The position numbers and the translations under genes were made by a program. Shown here piece after piece: positions 5,715 through 13,397 of a stretch of DNA of 22,455 nt. How positions within the stretch are numbered: the stretch's first letter is position 1; the number at the start of each line of letters is the position of its first letter. The stretch is from Thiomargarita sp. (lineage in GTDB: Bacteria > Pseudomonadota > Gammaproteobacteria > Beggiatoales > Beggiatoaceae), in assembly GCA_030635005.1 (NCBI GenBank), contig DAOVZS010000009.1:1-22455 (forward strand). Direction: 5' to 3'. Below the pieces are notes generated by a model. The model searched no databases. It was not told the DNA's origin and worked only from the letters and a program-made list of their open reading frames with translations.

Positions 5715-7031
5715 ATGAATCTACTCCTACCCCCTAACACATCTGTCAAATTGGATAGCGATCTCACATGCACAGTGGGAAAATTTATTGGGGGAGGTGG
5801 ACAAGGCGAAGTGTACCAAGCTAATTTCAACGGAAAAGCAGTTGCTTTAAAATGGTATTTTGCCCAACAAGCCACCTCAAAACAACGCACTGCTATTGAA
5901 AAACTCATTACAAGCGGTGCGCCCAATGATAACTTTCTTTGGCCTTTGAGTTTAGCAACTATACCACGTTCTAAAAGTTTTGGCTACATTATGCCATTAC
6001 GAGAACACCGTTATAAAAGCATTAATGATTTAATGAAGTTGCACATTGATCCCTCTTTTCGTGCCTTAGCAACGGCTGGTTTGGAGCTTGCACATAGTTT
6101 TTTACAACTTCATGCTAAAGGGTTATGCTATCAAGATATTTCATTTGGTAATGTGTTTTTTGAACCCAATACAGGTGAAATACTGATTTGTGATAATGAT
6201 AATGTGATGGTGGATGGTCATACAAACTGTGGTGTTTTAGGCACACCCCGTTTTATGGCACCCGAAATTATACAGGGTAATGCCTTACCCAACACACAAA
6301 CAGATTTATTTTCTTTAGGAGTTCTGCTATTTTATATTTTAATGGTTCATCATCCTTTAGAAGGAAAACAAGAATCTGATATTACCTGTTTTGATTTAGC
6401 AGCGATGAATAAACTTTATGGCAGTGAAGCGTTGTTTATTTTTGATCCTGATAATCGTTCCAATCGTCCGATCCCTGGTTATCATGATAATGCACTGATT
6501 TATTGGCAATTGTATCCCCAATTTTTGCGTGATTTATTTATTAAAGCCTTTACGATAGGCATTACCGATCCTGAAAATGGGCGCGTTCGGGAAAGTGAAT
6601 GGCGATCAACCATGGTACGTTTAAGAGATTCTATTATTTTGTGCACGCATTGCCAAGCGGAAAATTTTTATGATGTTGAAGTCTTAAAGGTTTCTGGAAA
6701 GCTGAGACCTTGTTGGTCTTGTAAAAAATCATTCAAAACACCGCCACGCATTCGTATCTCACGTGATATTGTCATGCTCAATCAAGGCACGCAACTTTTT
6801 CCACATCATATTGATCCACAAAAAATCTATGATTTCTCGCAGCCCATTGCGATGGTGATTGAGCATTCCAAACGACTTAAAATTTGGGGATTAAAAAATC
6901 TCTCTTCAGAAAATTGGGATGTCAAGACAGCTAATGGGGCTACTAAGCATATTAAACCTATGGAAAGTGTGACTATTCTTAATGGTACCAGCATCCATTT
7001 TGGCAAAACGCTTGGAGGCATTAGATTTTAA
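5715..7031 (+). CDS. Atypical Ser/Thr protein kinase with zinc ribbon and FHA-like tail (TerY-triad type)
   Basis: A 438-residue cytoplasmic kinase. Visible parts: a glycine loop GGGGQGEV (26-33), Lys46 in ALKW, a catalytic loop CYQDISFGN with Asp141 and Asn146 (the HRD His-Arg replaced by Tyr-Gln), a DFG position reading CDNDNV (160-164), and GTPRFMAPE. After the kinase come paired cysteines (Cys310/313 and Cys333/336), a likely zinc ribbon, then a C-terminal beta-rich tail with ILNGTSIHFG that resembles an FHA-type fold. This combination, with YQD and DND in place of HRD and DFG, is what I know from kinases encoded with TerY-like VWA and PP2C proteins in the tellurite/stress-linked triads. 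Those partners are not adjacent here. No ribosome binding site is obvious. Confidence 0.8.
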   Translation: MNLLLPPNTSVKLDSDLTCTVGKFIGGGGQGEVYQANFNGKAVALKWYFAQQATSKQRTAIEKLITSGAPNDNFLWPLSLATIPRSKSFGYIMPLREHRYKSINDLMKLHIDPSFRALATAGLELAHSFLQLHAKGLCYQDISFGNVFFEPNTGEILICDNDNVMVDGHTNCGVLGTPRFMAPEIIQGNALPNTQTDLFSLGVLLFYILMVHHPLEGKQESDITCFDLAAMNKLYGSEALFIFDPDNRSNRPIPGYHDNALIYWQLYPQFLRDLFIKAFTIGITDPENGRVRESEWRSTMVRLRDSIILCTHCQAENFYDVEVLKVSGKLRPCWSCKKSFKTPPRIRISRDIVMLNQGTQLFPHHIDPQKIYDFSQPIAMVIEHSKRLKIWGLKNLSSENWDVKTANGATKHIKPMESVTILNGTSIHFGKTLGGIRF

Positions 7032-7063
7032 TGCATTTTCAGTACTGGGGAAAGTGCGGGTGT

Positions 7064-8299
7064 TTATGGGCTTTCTCCTATTTGTACTTTTAATCCCTCC
7101 ATCGCATTAGGCAGTTGTGTCAAGATCACCTGATCCCCTTCTTGTAATTCTGGGCTACGGACTAATAATTGAGATTCTTGATTTTCTCCAATCCTTTCAA
7201 TTTTGAGCAGTGTCATACGCCCGTCAACCAGTTTATAAATATGATTCAGCCTATAAACCGATTCAAAGGGTAAAGCAACGACGTTTTTTTGTTCTGGTAA
7301 ACGTAATGATAAGCTTATAAATTCACCCAATCGTAAATCTCCATTCAAAACACTCAATAAACCATCAATCCCTCCACTATCAGGATTAATTTGTCCTGAC
7401 ACTCTGTTGAGTTTTAAGCGTATCTGTTTTCCGTGAACTGTGGCATGTAACTGTTTTTTTGCGTGTAACGCTTTGAGTACTGTTTCTTGATAACGGCTGG
7501 GTATTTGTGCGCGTATTTCTACATCGGTGTTATCATACAATGATAATAGCACATCTCCACTACGGACACTATCACCTACTGCCACATTAACATCAGCAAT
7601 CCTACCCGAAAAAGGGGCAATAATTTTTGTACGCTCCAATTCTAAACGTGCTAAAGCGCGTTGTGCAGTAGCCCGCGTATGTTTGGCTTGTAATTGAGCT
7701 CGCCGTGATTTATGATTTTTGATGGCTAATTTGCGCTGAATCACGACTAACATTTGTCGTTCTACAGCTTGTTGTGCCTCATCTAAAGCAGCTTGAGAGG
7801 TCAAATTTTGTTTTTTAAGTTTCTGTAACCGTTTCACAGAGGTTTGCATCAATTTCTGTAAATTTGTCTCATAGGTGAGTGCTTTGAGATTATGAGCATG
7901 ATTATGTTTTTCAAGCAGCAACTGTGCATCAATATCCACAATATCAGCGTGACGTTGTTTCAGATTCAGTCGGCTATCACGCTTGTCTAAACGGATTAAT
8001 ACCTTTCCTTTTTTGACAATTTCACCTTCAAGTATGGTCACTGCTGTCACTTGTGCATTGAGATTCAGTGTTTGACTGGGAGTTCGTAATGTGCTTGTAC
8101 GTGGTGATTCCACTCTGCCATATAAAGTGACTATTGGTGAGTGCGTACTTGGAGTCACAGTTTTGATAGCAACGTGCCATATTTGTTCTTCTATCGTAAC
8201 CGCTTGCTTTGTTGGCTGGCTTTTTAAAATGTATATATAGCCCCCTGAACCAATAGCCAAAATTAATATAGGGAGTAAGAATTTGATGTATTTATTCAT
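7064..8299 (-). CDS. HlyD/RND-type efflux periplasmic adaptor (membrane fusion protein)
   Basis: A 411-residue adaptor that would bridge an inner-membrane transporter and an outer-membrane channel. It has an N-terminal membrane anchor (about 5-27), a lipoyl half-motif around 80-105, a long coiled-coil hairpin (about 110-225, rich in Gln, Lys, Leu and Ala), the second lipoyl half with the classic APFSGRIADVNVAVGD near 230-245, then beta-barrel and membrane-proximal domains. The length is normal. No RND or ABC pump gene and no TolC gene is in the window, so its partner must be elsewhere. It is convergent with the kinase gene (32-base gap) and divergent from the HNH gene. The substrate cannot be inferred. 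Confidence 0.85.
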   Translation of the reverse strand: MNKYIKFLLPILILAIGSGGYIYILKSQPTKQAVTIEEQIWHVAIKTVTPSTHSPIVTLYGRVESPRTSTLRTPSQTLNLNAQVTAVTILEGEIVKKGKVLIRLDKRDSRLNLKQRHADIVDIDAQLLLEKHNHAHNLKALTYETNLQKLMQTSVKRLQKLKKQNLTSQAALDEAQQAVERQMLVVIQRKLAIKNHKSRRAQLQAKHTRATAQRALARLELERTKIIAPFSGRIADVNVAVGDSVRSGDVLLSLYDNTDVEIRAQIPSRYQETVLKALHAKKQLHATVHGKQIRLKLNRVSGQINPDSGGIDGLLSVLNGDLRLGEFISLSLRLPEQKNVVALPFESVYRLNHIYKLVDGRMTLLKIERIGENQESQLLVRSPELQEGDQVILTQLPNAMEGLKVQIGESP

Positions 8300-8311
8300 A
8301 CAAGCAGATTT

Positions 8312-8338
8312 TTGATTAAAATTAGATTATAATATAAT
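8312..8338 (+). promoter_or_regulatory. Candidate promoter for the HNH gene pair
   Basis: In the 71-base divergent gap, TTGATT (8312-8317) is followed 15 bases later by TATAAT (8333-8338), which overlaps another TATAAT at 8328-8333. The spacing is short, so this is tentative. Transcription would begin about 25 bases before the GTG start. Confidence 0.4.
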
Positions 8339-8370
8339 ACAATGTGCACACAAGAAAAAGGTAACGCATT

Positions 8371-8913
8371 GTGACAATAAATGTAACTCAAACATTAAGT
8401 AAAACAGTCGCCGTTTTTTCTAAAAGTTATTTACCCATTAATCAAATCAATATCAAACGTGCGATTATTCTTCTGGTCACTGGCAGGGCAGAACCACTGG
8501 ATTTAAATGATGGAAGTGCTTGCATCTCTATACATTCTCCTACAATGAAACTTCTTATTCCACAACATATTCGCTTAACAGTCAACTATCGTGAGAAAAC
8601 TTGGAAAGCACCCACGGTAAATCGGCGCGAAGTGTTGAAACGTGATAAACATACCTGTCAATATTGTGGAAATACAAAACATTTGACGCTTGATCATTTA
8701 ATTCCAGCTTCAAAAGGCGGAGCAACTACTTGGGATAATCTGGTGACAGCGTGCGAAACGTGCAACAATCATAAAGGGGATCGTACCCCACAACAAGCAG
8801 GTTTAAGTTTACGTAGGATGCCCAAAACACCTGTACATCCTATTGTGGCTTTTGCAGCACAATTTTGGCGTGCTCATAAAATACAGAGAGAATCAAAAGG
8901 AACTAATATATGA
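8371..8913 (+). CDS. HNH endonuclease family protein
   Basis: A 180-residue protein with a complete HNH nuclease fold in the C-terminal half. It shows CQYCG (Cys96/Cys99), LTLDHLIPASKGG (Asp108-His109), TWDNLV (Asn123) and ACETCNNHKG (Cys128/Cys131, Asn132), followed by RTPQQAGLSLRR. The two CxxC pairs would hold structural zinc, and His109 is the catalytic base. The first 80 residues are a beta-rich domain found in stand-alone HNH proteins of cyanobacteria and sulfur bacteria. The start is a GTG with AAGG about nine bases upstream. It overlaps the next gene by ATGA. The biological target is unknown; no intron, phage gene or restriction partner is next to it. Confidence 0.87.
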   Translation: MTINVTQTLSKTVAVFSKSYLPINQINIKRAIILLVTGRAEPLDLNDGSACISIHSPTMKLLIPQHIRLTVNYREKTWKAPTVNRREVLKRDKHTCQYCGNTKHLTLDHLIPASKGGATTWDNLVTACETCNNHKGDRTPQQAGLSLRRMPKTPVHPIVAFAAQFWRAHKIQRESKGTNI

Positions 8914-9131
8914 TGAAAGTAGATATGAGTCCAGAAGCGGTTGAACTTCGTCTGAAAACAGTAGATTCACTCAGACGACTTACCCTCACTTTAGCACAAT
9001 CAGATGTAGCCCGTGCTTTTCGTAAGAAAAATCCAAACCATCCTATTTCTAAAAGAGTCGCTTTAGCGCTTGGGGAAATAGCACCGGGTGAAGAATTAGA
9101 AAATTACCACATTAAATCATCTGGCACTTGA
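8910..9131 (+). CDS. Small unknown protein coupled to the HNH gene
   Basis: A 73-residue soluble protein, mostly helical in appearance, with a basic middle (VARAFRKKNPNHPISKRV) and the ending GEIAPGEELENY. I do not recognise it. The start ATG at 8910 overlaps the HNH stop as ATGA, and AAAAGG (8895-8900) gives it a ribosome binding site, so it is probably translated together with the nuclease. Its last 28 bases overlap the end of the opposing yaiL gene. A role with the nuclease is suggested only by the coupling. Confidence 0.6.
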   Translation: MMKVDMSPEAVELRLKTVDSLRRLTLTLAQSDVARAFRKKNPNHPISKRVALALGEIAPGEELENYHIKSSGT

Positions 9132-9667
9132 TAATCAGCATAAGGATCATCATCATCATTTATCTTATCCTCTTTTTGATTAAAATAAATGACTGTTTTT
9201 GGGGAACGCTCCATAATTTTTTTGGCAATAGGGGCAGGTACCAAGGCGTAAGATTCGCCTAAAACTGTAATCGCTAAATAACCATCTGCGAGTTGTTTTT
9301 GTTGGGTGCTATTAATTTGAATGTATCTGACAAATTTATCTTCAACAAAATTATAGGGAATGTTTGCTTTTGGATCAGTGACTTGATGATGGATAATAAA
9401 GTCGCGTACTTGAGCCTGTAAGGCTTTCTGCTGACGTGCTTCTTCTTTCTGACGATTCAGTTCTTGTGCCCGTAAAATCTCTGAATCTCGAGATTCTGCC
9501 GCTGAATTAGCCACTGAATCTTTTTCTAACACATTTTTTTCACGATCTTTCTTTTTCTTTTTTCTGTTTTGGTGATATTTTGATTTTGCTTGCTGTTCCG
9601 CTTTTTTAGCTTTTTCTTGAGACACAAGCCCTTGTTTTAATAGTTGATCACGTAAGGAATTACTCAT
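9104..9667 (-). CDS. yaiL: DUF2058 family protein (YaiL-like)
   Basis: A 187-residue homologue of E. coli YaiL, an uncharacterised DUF2058 protein described as nucleoprotein or polynucleotide-associated. The N-terminus SLRDQLLKQGLVSQEKAKKAE, a long Lys/Gln/Glu-rich helical stretch (about 20-95), and the family's C-terminal signature DPYADYQVPDDLMW are all present. YaiL ends in the very similar DPYADFKVPDDLMW, which makes the assignment firm. It starts 9 bases after the serpin stop and is the last gene of the minus-strand trmB-to-yaiL run. The function is not established. Its 3' end overlaps the converging small gene by 28 bases and no terminator is visible. Confidence 0.93.
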   Translation of the reverse strand: MSNSLRDQLLKQGLVSQEKAKKAEQQAKSKYHQNRKKKKKDREKNVLEKDSVANSAAESRDSEILRAQELNRQKEEARQQKALQAQVRDFIIHHQVTDPKANIPYNFVEDKFVRYIQINSTQQKQLADGYLAITVLGESYALVPAPIAKKIMERSPKTVIYFNQKEDKINDDDDPYADYQVPDDLMW

Positions 9668-9676
9668 ATTCTATTC

Positions 9677-10852
9677 TCATTGGGTGGGATTCGTAACACG
9701 TCCCATAAATAAAATACTGCCAGATTTATGACGAATTAAAAAGGTAAAAGGATGATCCGCATGAAATAAGCGCGTGCGAGGTGCAATACTTCTGGTTGTA
9801 ATGTGAACAGCGGTGGCTGCTGCTGCTTCTGTACCTGTTTCATTCACTTCTACAAAAGCTTGGTGAATAACTGATGAGAGATAAAGGTTTTTGCGACCAT
9901 TAATACCTGAAAAATCTGCACGATTAGCAGTAAATGCATCAGGCATACCTATGCCACTCAAGGTCTCTGAGAGTTCAAGACTTGTCTTCATTTTAAACTT
10001 AGGAAGCACAACCGTCACCTTTCGTCGCTGCATCTGAGATAACCAATTTTCAAATGTGTGGGCATTGAGTAGGGTCTCTAGTTTGGTTAATCCATTGTAT
10101 TCTTTTGGCAGTAAAATAATCATAGACACACTATCATCACTATCATAAGGCATTTCTAGTATTTGAAGTGTGTTATTTTCCATATAATTAAAATAATGCT
10201 CTTGTCGCATCATGGGCACTTCAAATTGTGTTTCCTCATTCATTCTAAACGGTCTGGATACCGTTCTTTTAGCATTAAAAGCAGCGATCCAATGTCCTTT
10301 GAAATAAATCGCATTGACGAGAATAAGGCGTGTCAAATTATTTAGAATGCCCGGTTCGATCAATTCTGTTATTTTTTGATGGGTGTGATTTGAAACGTGT
10401 TGATTGATTTTTTTGCGTGCTTTTTCTGTATGCTCTTTAAAATCAACAGTATATGGCTGTGTGTGGTAAGAGGTTTGTAAGATTTGTGTAAACTGTTTTT
10501 GGAGCAGCATGTTCTCTTGTGTCCAAAGGGTATTGGTCAGTTCCATGCTGATATCATTTTGAATTTCTTCTTGCAGCACACCAAAACTGGGATGAAAGCT
10601 CTTGTGTTGTGTCGAAAAATGTAATACTTTGGACATTTGTTGTGCTGTATTTCCTTTAGCACCTGCATATGTCATCGCGAGAGCGGTAGAGATGCTATAG
10701 GGTGATATGAAGAGATTGCCCTTTTTTTCTAAACTTGAATACAGTTCAAAAGCAAAAGCTGTGTTACCTGTCACCACAGGATTCGCCATGACCATTGTAC
10801 TTTTGAGTAATAATATACTCACAAGAATCGAAAGATATCGTGTGAAACGCAT
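9677..10852 (-). CDS. Secreted serpin (serine protease inhibitor) with predicted P1 arginine
   Basis: A 391-residue complete serpin. A signal peptide (1-23, ending MVMA) directs it to the periplasm or outside. Serpin landmarks are present: NLFISPYSISTALAMTYAGA (46-65), LILVNAIYFKGHW (about 176-188), the inhibitory hinge ETGTEAAAAT (338-347), and FHADHPFTFLIRH and ILFMGRVTNPTQ at the end. Counting from Glu338 as P17 puts the scissile bond at Arg354-Ser355, so a trypsin-like target is predicted. The Ala-rich hinge argues that it is truly inhibitory. Its ATG overlaps the scpB stop by one base (TAATG), and GGAGA precedes it inside scpB, so it is made together with the condensin genes. Serpins are patchy in bacteria, which suggests acquisition by transfer. 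Confidence 0.95.
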   Translation of the reverse strand: MRFTRYLSILVSILLLKSTMVMANPVVTGNTAFAFELYSSLEKKGNLFISPYSISTALAMTYAGAKGNTAQQMSKVLHFSTQHKSFHPSFGVLQEEIQNDISMELTNTLWTQENMLLQKQFTQILQTSYHTQPYTVDFKEHTEKARKKINQHVSNHTHQKITELIEPGILNNLTRLILVNAIYFKGHWIAAFNAKRTVSRPFRMNEETQFEVPMMRQEHYFNYMENNTLQILEMPYDSDDSVSMIILLPKEYNGLTKLETLLNAHTFENWLSQMQRRKVTVVLPKFKMKTSLELSETLSGIGMPDAFTANRADFSGINGRKNLYLSSVIHQAFVEVNETGTEAAAATAVHITTRSIAPRTRLFHADHPFTFLIRHKSGSILFMGRVTNPTQ

Positions 10853-11403
10853 TAGGTTTCTCCTGTTTGTGCATGGACTATTTCTTGTAAATCACTTAAA
10901 GGGGGTAAATCAGTCAATTTTTTTAGGTTAAAATAATCTAAAAAAGCACGTGTCGTCCCATATAAAGCGGGACGACCTGGGGTATCGCGATGGGCAAGGA
11001 TTCTAATCCATTTATATTCCAGCAACCTTTTGACAATATCGGTACTCACCGAAATCCCCCGTATGACTTCAATCTCACTACGTGTCATGGGTTGACGATA
11101 AGCAATAATCGCAAGGGTTTCAATCAAAGCCCGTGAATAACGGGGGGCACGTTCTGGTTGTAGCCCTTTAAGCCAAGGAATAAAGCTTTTTTTACTTTGA
11201 AAGCGGTAACCACTGGCGACTTGCACTAATTCTATTCCGCGTTCTGTATAATCCTCGTGCAATTCTTTTAAAATGTGCCGAATCGCATTCCGTTCAGGAC
11301 GTTCAGGTTTTGAAAATAAATCCAAAAAGTGATCGATACTTAAGGGTTTACCTGCTGCGAATAAAGCTGCCTCAATAATAGATTTTAAGGGGAGTTCATT
11401 CAT
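10852..11403 (-). CDS. scpB: Segregation and condensation protein B
   Basis: A 183-residue ScpB, the winged-helix kleisin-interacting subunit of the SMC-ScpAB complex that compacts and segregates the chromosome. Typical segments are LKSIIEAALFAAGKPLSI at the start, ETLAIIAYRQPMTRSEIE and IRGISVSTDIVKRLLE in the middle, and ILAHRDTPGRPALYGTT toward the end. Its length is normal. The start overlaps the scpA stop by ATGA, and its own stop overlaps the serpin start. Confidence 0.96.
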   Translation of the reverse strand: MNELPLKSIIEAALFAAGKPLSIDHFLDLFSKPERPERNAIRHILKELHEDYTERGIELVQVASGYRFQSKKSFIPWLKGLQPERAPRYSRALIETLAIIAYRQPMTRSEIEVIRGISVSTDIVKRLLEYKWIRILAHRDTPGRPALYGTTRAFLDYFNLKKLTDLPPLSDLQEIVHAQTGET

Positions 11404-12170
11404 TCTAAACTAATGACTTGTATAAGTTCAAAGGGGTGTGCCTGAATCAGTTGTATTAATGATTCTTTTGTCAATTCTAAAATGGCTAATAAGGTGACAA
11501 CCACTCCAGCACGCCCTTCTTCTAATGTAAATAGATTCGCAAAATCAATACGCGGTGTATTTTTAAGGGTTTCTAATATGAAACTCATACGTTCGCGTAC
11601 TGATAAAGGATCTCGTGTGACATAATGAGCACTAAAAAGAGCACTACGCTCCATCACATCTCGCATCGCTTCTAGTAATATTGACCAACTGATATCGGGA
11701 ATCATCACTTCTTTCGGAATATCATGTTGTGCTACGAACACGGGAAATAAGTCTCGCTCCATTCGAGGTAATGCATCTAAATCTTGTGCAGCCTGTTTAT
11801 ATTGGGCATATTCTCGTAATTGTTGTATTAATTTAGAACGGGGATCACCCGCTACGCCTTCCTGTTCACTTTCGGTAGGCAGTAATAAACGAGATTTAAT
11901 TTCCATTAAAACGGCTGCCATCAGTAGATATTCCGCTGCTAAGTCTAATTGCATGTCTTTCATCACATCGACATAATGTAAATATTGTTGCGTAATCTTA
12001 GCGATGGGAATATTCAAAATATCCAGATTTTGACGTTGTATCAAATAAAGCAGTAAATCTAAAGGACCTTCAAAGTCTTCAATAAAAACTTGCAAGGCAT
12101 CCGGTGGGATATAGAGATCGGTGGGTAATACCTCCAATTGTGTCCCTTGTACAATCGCATCGGTACTCAT
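11400..12170 (-). CDS. scpA: Segregation and condensation protein A
   Basis: A 256-residue ScpA kleisin that bridges the SMC heads in bacterial condensin. The N-terminal signature is clear: VFIEDFEGPLDLLLYLIQRQ, then IPIAKITQQYLHYV and AAEYLLMAAVLMEIKSRLLL. The C-terminal part (RIDFANLF, VVVTLLAILELTK) is the winged helix that contacts the SMC head. It begins one base after the trpS stop and overlaps scpB, so trpS, scpA and scpB form one translation-coupled unit. The smc gene is not in the window. Confidence 0.96.
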   Translation of the reverse strand: MSTDAIVQGTQLEVLPTDLYIPPDALQVFIEDFEGPLDLLLYLIQRQNLDILNIPIAKITQQYLHYVDVMKDMQLDLAAEYLLMAAVLMEIKSRLLLPTESEQEGVAGDPRSKLIQQLREYAQYKQAAQDLDALPRMERDLFPVFVAQHDIPKEVMIPDISWSILLEAMRDVMERSALFSAHYVTRDPLSVRERMSFILETLKNTPRIDFANLFTLEEGRAGVVVTLLAILELTKESLIQLIQAHPFELIQVISLE

Positions 12171-12171
12171 A

Positions 12172-13380
12172 TCAACGGTACGTCAATCCCATCACTTGTC
12201 GAACTTCTTCTAATGTGGCCCGACTGGTAACACGTGCTTTTTCTGCCCCTTCAATCAATATACGTCGTACAGTTTCAGGTTCTTCAATATACGTTTTAAT
12301 ACGTTCTTGAATGGGGGCTAATTCTGTGAGTATAGATTCTATGATAGGTTGTTTGCAATCGATACAACCGATTTCAGCATTACGACATCCATTTTGTACC
12401 CATGTTTTCAGTTCATCAGTCGAATAGATTTCATGGAAAGGCCATACAGGACATTTTTTAGGATCACCGGGATCTGTACGTCGTACTCGTGCCGTATCTG
12501 TGGGCATCGTGCGTATTTTTTGTTCTATACTGGCGGGTGATTCACGTAAAGCAATGGTATTTTTATAAGATTTGGACATTTTTTGTCCATCTATACCGGG
12601 CATTTTAGCTGTTTCAGTTAATAAGGCTTCAGGTTCAGGCAAAATTGTTTTGCTTTTACCTTCTAAATAACCGAATAAACGTTTTTTATCTCCAAGAGAA
12701 ATATTGTGTTGTTCATCTAACAAGGCTTGTGCTGTTTTTAATGCTTCCGTATCCCCTTTTTCTTGATGGCGTTTTCTTAACTCTTTATACAATTTGGCAT
12801 TTTTCTTACCCATTTTACGGATCGCATCTTTCGCTTTTTGTTCAAAATCAGCTTCACGTCCATAAATATGATTAAATCTCCGTGCGATTTCTCGGGTAAA
12901 TTCCACATGCGCCACTTGATCTTCACCGACGGGAATCAGACCTGCCTTATAAATTAAAATATCAGCACTTTGTAGTAATGGATAGCCTAAAAATCCATAT
13001 GTGGATAAATCTTTATTTTGGAGCTTTTGTTGTTGATCTTTATAACTTGGAATACGTTCTAACCAACTCAAGGGGGTAGACATGGATAATAATAAATGTA
13101 ATTCAGCATGTTCTTGCACTTGAGATTGAATGAATAAGGTCGCTTCTCCCGAATTAATCCCCACTGCTAACCAGTCTACCACCATATCCCATACGCTTTG
13201 TGCGATAATTTTAGTATTATCATATTCCGTAGTCAGGGCATGCCAATCTGCCACAAAAAAGTAACATTCATATTCATGTTGCAATTTAATCCAATTTTTC
13301 AATACCCCATGTAAATGACCTAAATGTAATTGTCCCGTTGGACGCATACCTGATAAAACTCGTTGTGACAGTGATGACAT
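12172..13380 (-). CDS. trpS: Tryptophan--tRNA ligase with probable iron-sulfur motif
   Basis: A class I synthetase that charges tRNA-Trp. The HIGH motif reads HLGH, near residues 19-22, and the KMSKS motif reads KMSKS, near 267-271; VADWHALTT and IPVGEDQVAHVE are also typical. Two features make it a long form. About 70 charged residues (roughly 176-245) are inserted after FNHIYG. Four cysteines follow in the anticodon-binding region with spacing C-x21-C-x6-C-x2-C (12355-12453), close to the 4Fe-4S site of Thermotoga TrpRS. I take the ATG at 13380 as the start. A TTG directly before it (13383) is equally open, and AAGGA upstream is 7 bases from the TTG and 10 from the ATG. Confidence 0.96.
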   Translation of the reverse strand: MSSLSQRVLSGMRPTGQLHLGHLHGVLKNWIKLQHEYECYFFVADWHALTTEYDNTKIIAQSVWDMVVDWLAVGINSGEATLFIQSQVQEHAELHLLLSMSTPLSWLERIPSYKDQQQKLQNKDLSTYGFLGYPLLQSADILIYKAGLIPVGEDQVAHVEFTREIARRFNHIYGREADFEQKAKDAIRKMGKKNAKLYKELRKRHQEKGDTEALKTAQALLDEQHNISLGDKKRLFGYLEGKSKTILPEPEALLTETAKMPGIDGQKMSKSYKNTIALRESPASIEQKIRTMPTDTARVRRTDPGDPKKCPVWPFHEIYSTDELKTWVQNGCRNAEIGCIDCKQPIIESILTELAPIQERIKTYIEEPETVRRILIEGAEKARVTSRATLEEVRQVMGLTYR

Positions 13381-13397
13381 CAAAATTATTTCCTTAA

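Noticed and set aside
7038..7074. Hairpin between the kinase and adaptor genes (GGGGAAAG/CTTTCTCC)
   Set aside because: One weak pair, a 16-base loop and no T-run; not convincing as a terminator.
12645..12875. Plus-strand open frame inside trpS
   Set aside because: A shadow of the trpS insertion; no ribosome binding site or recognisable protein.
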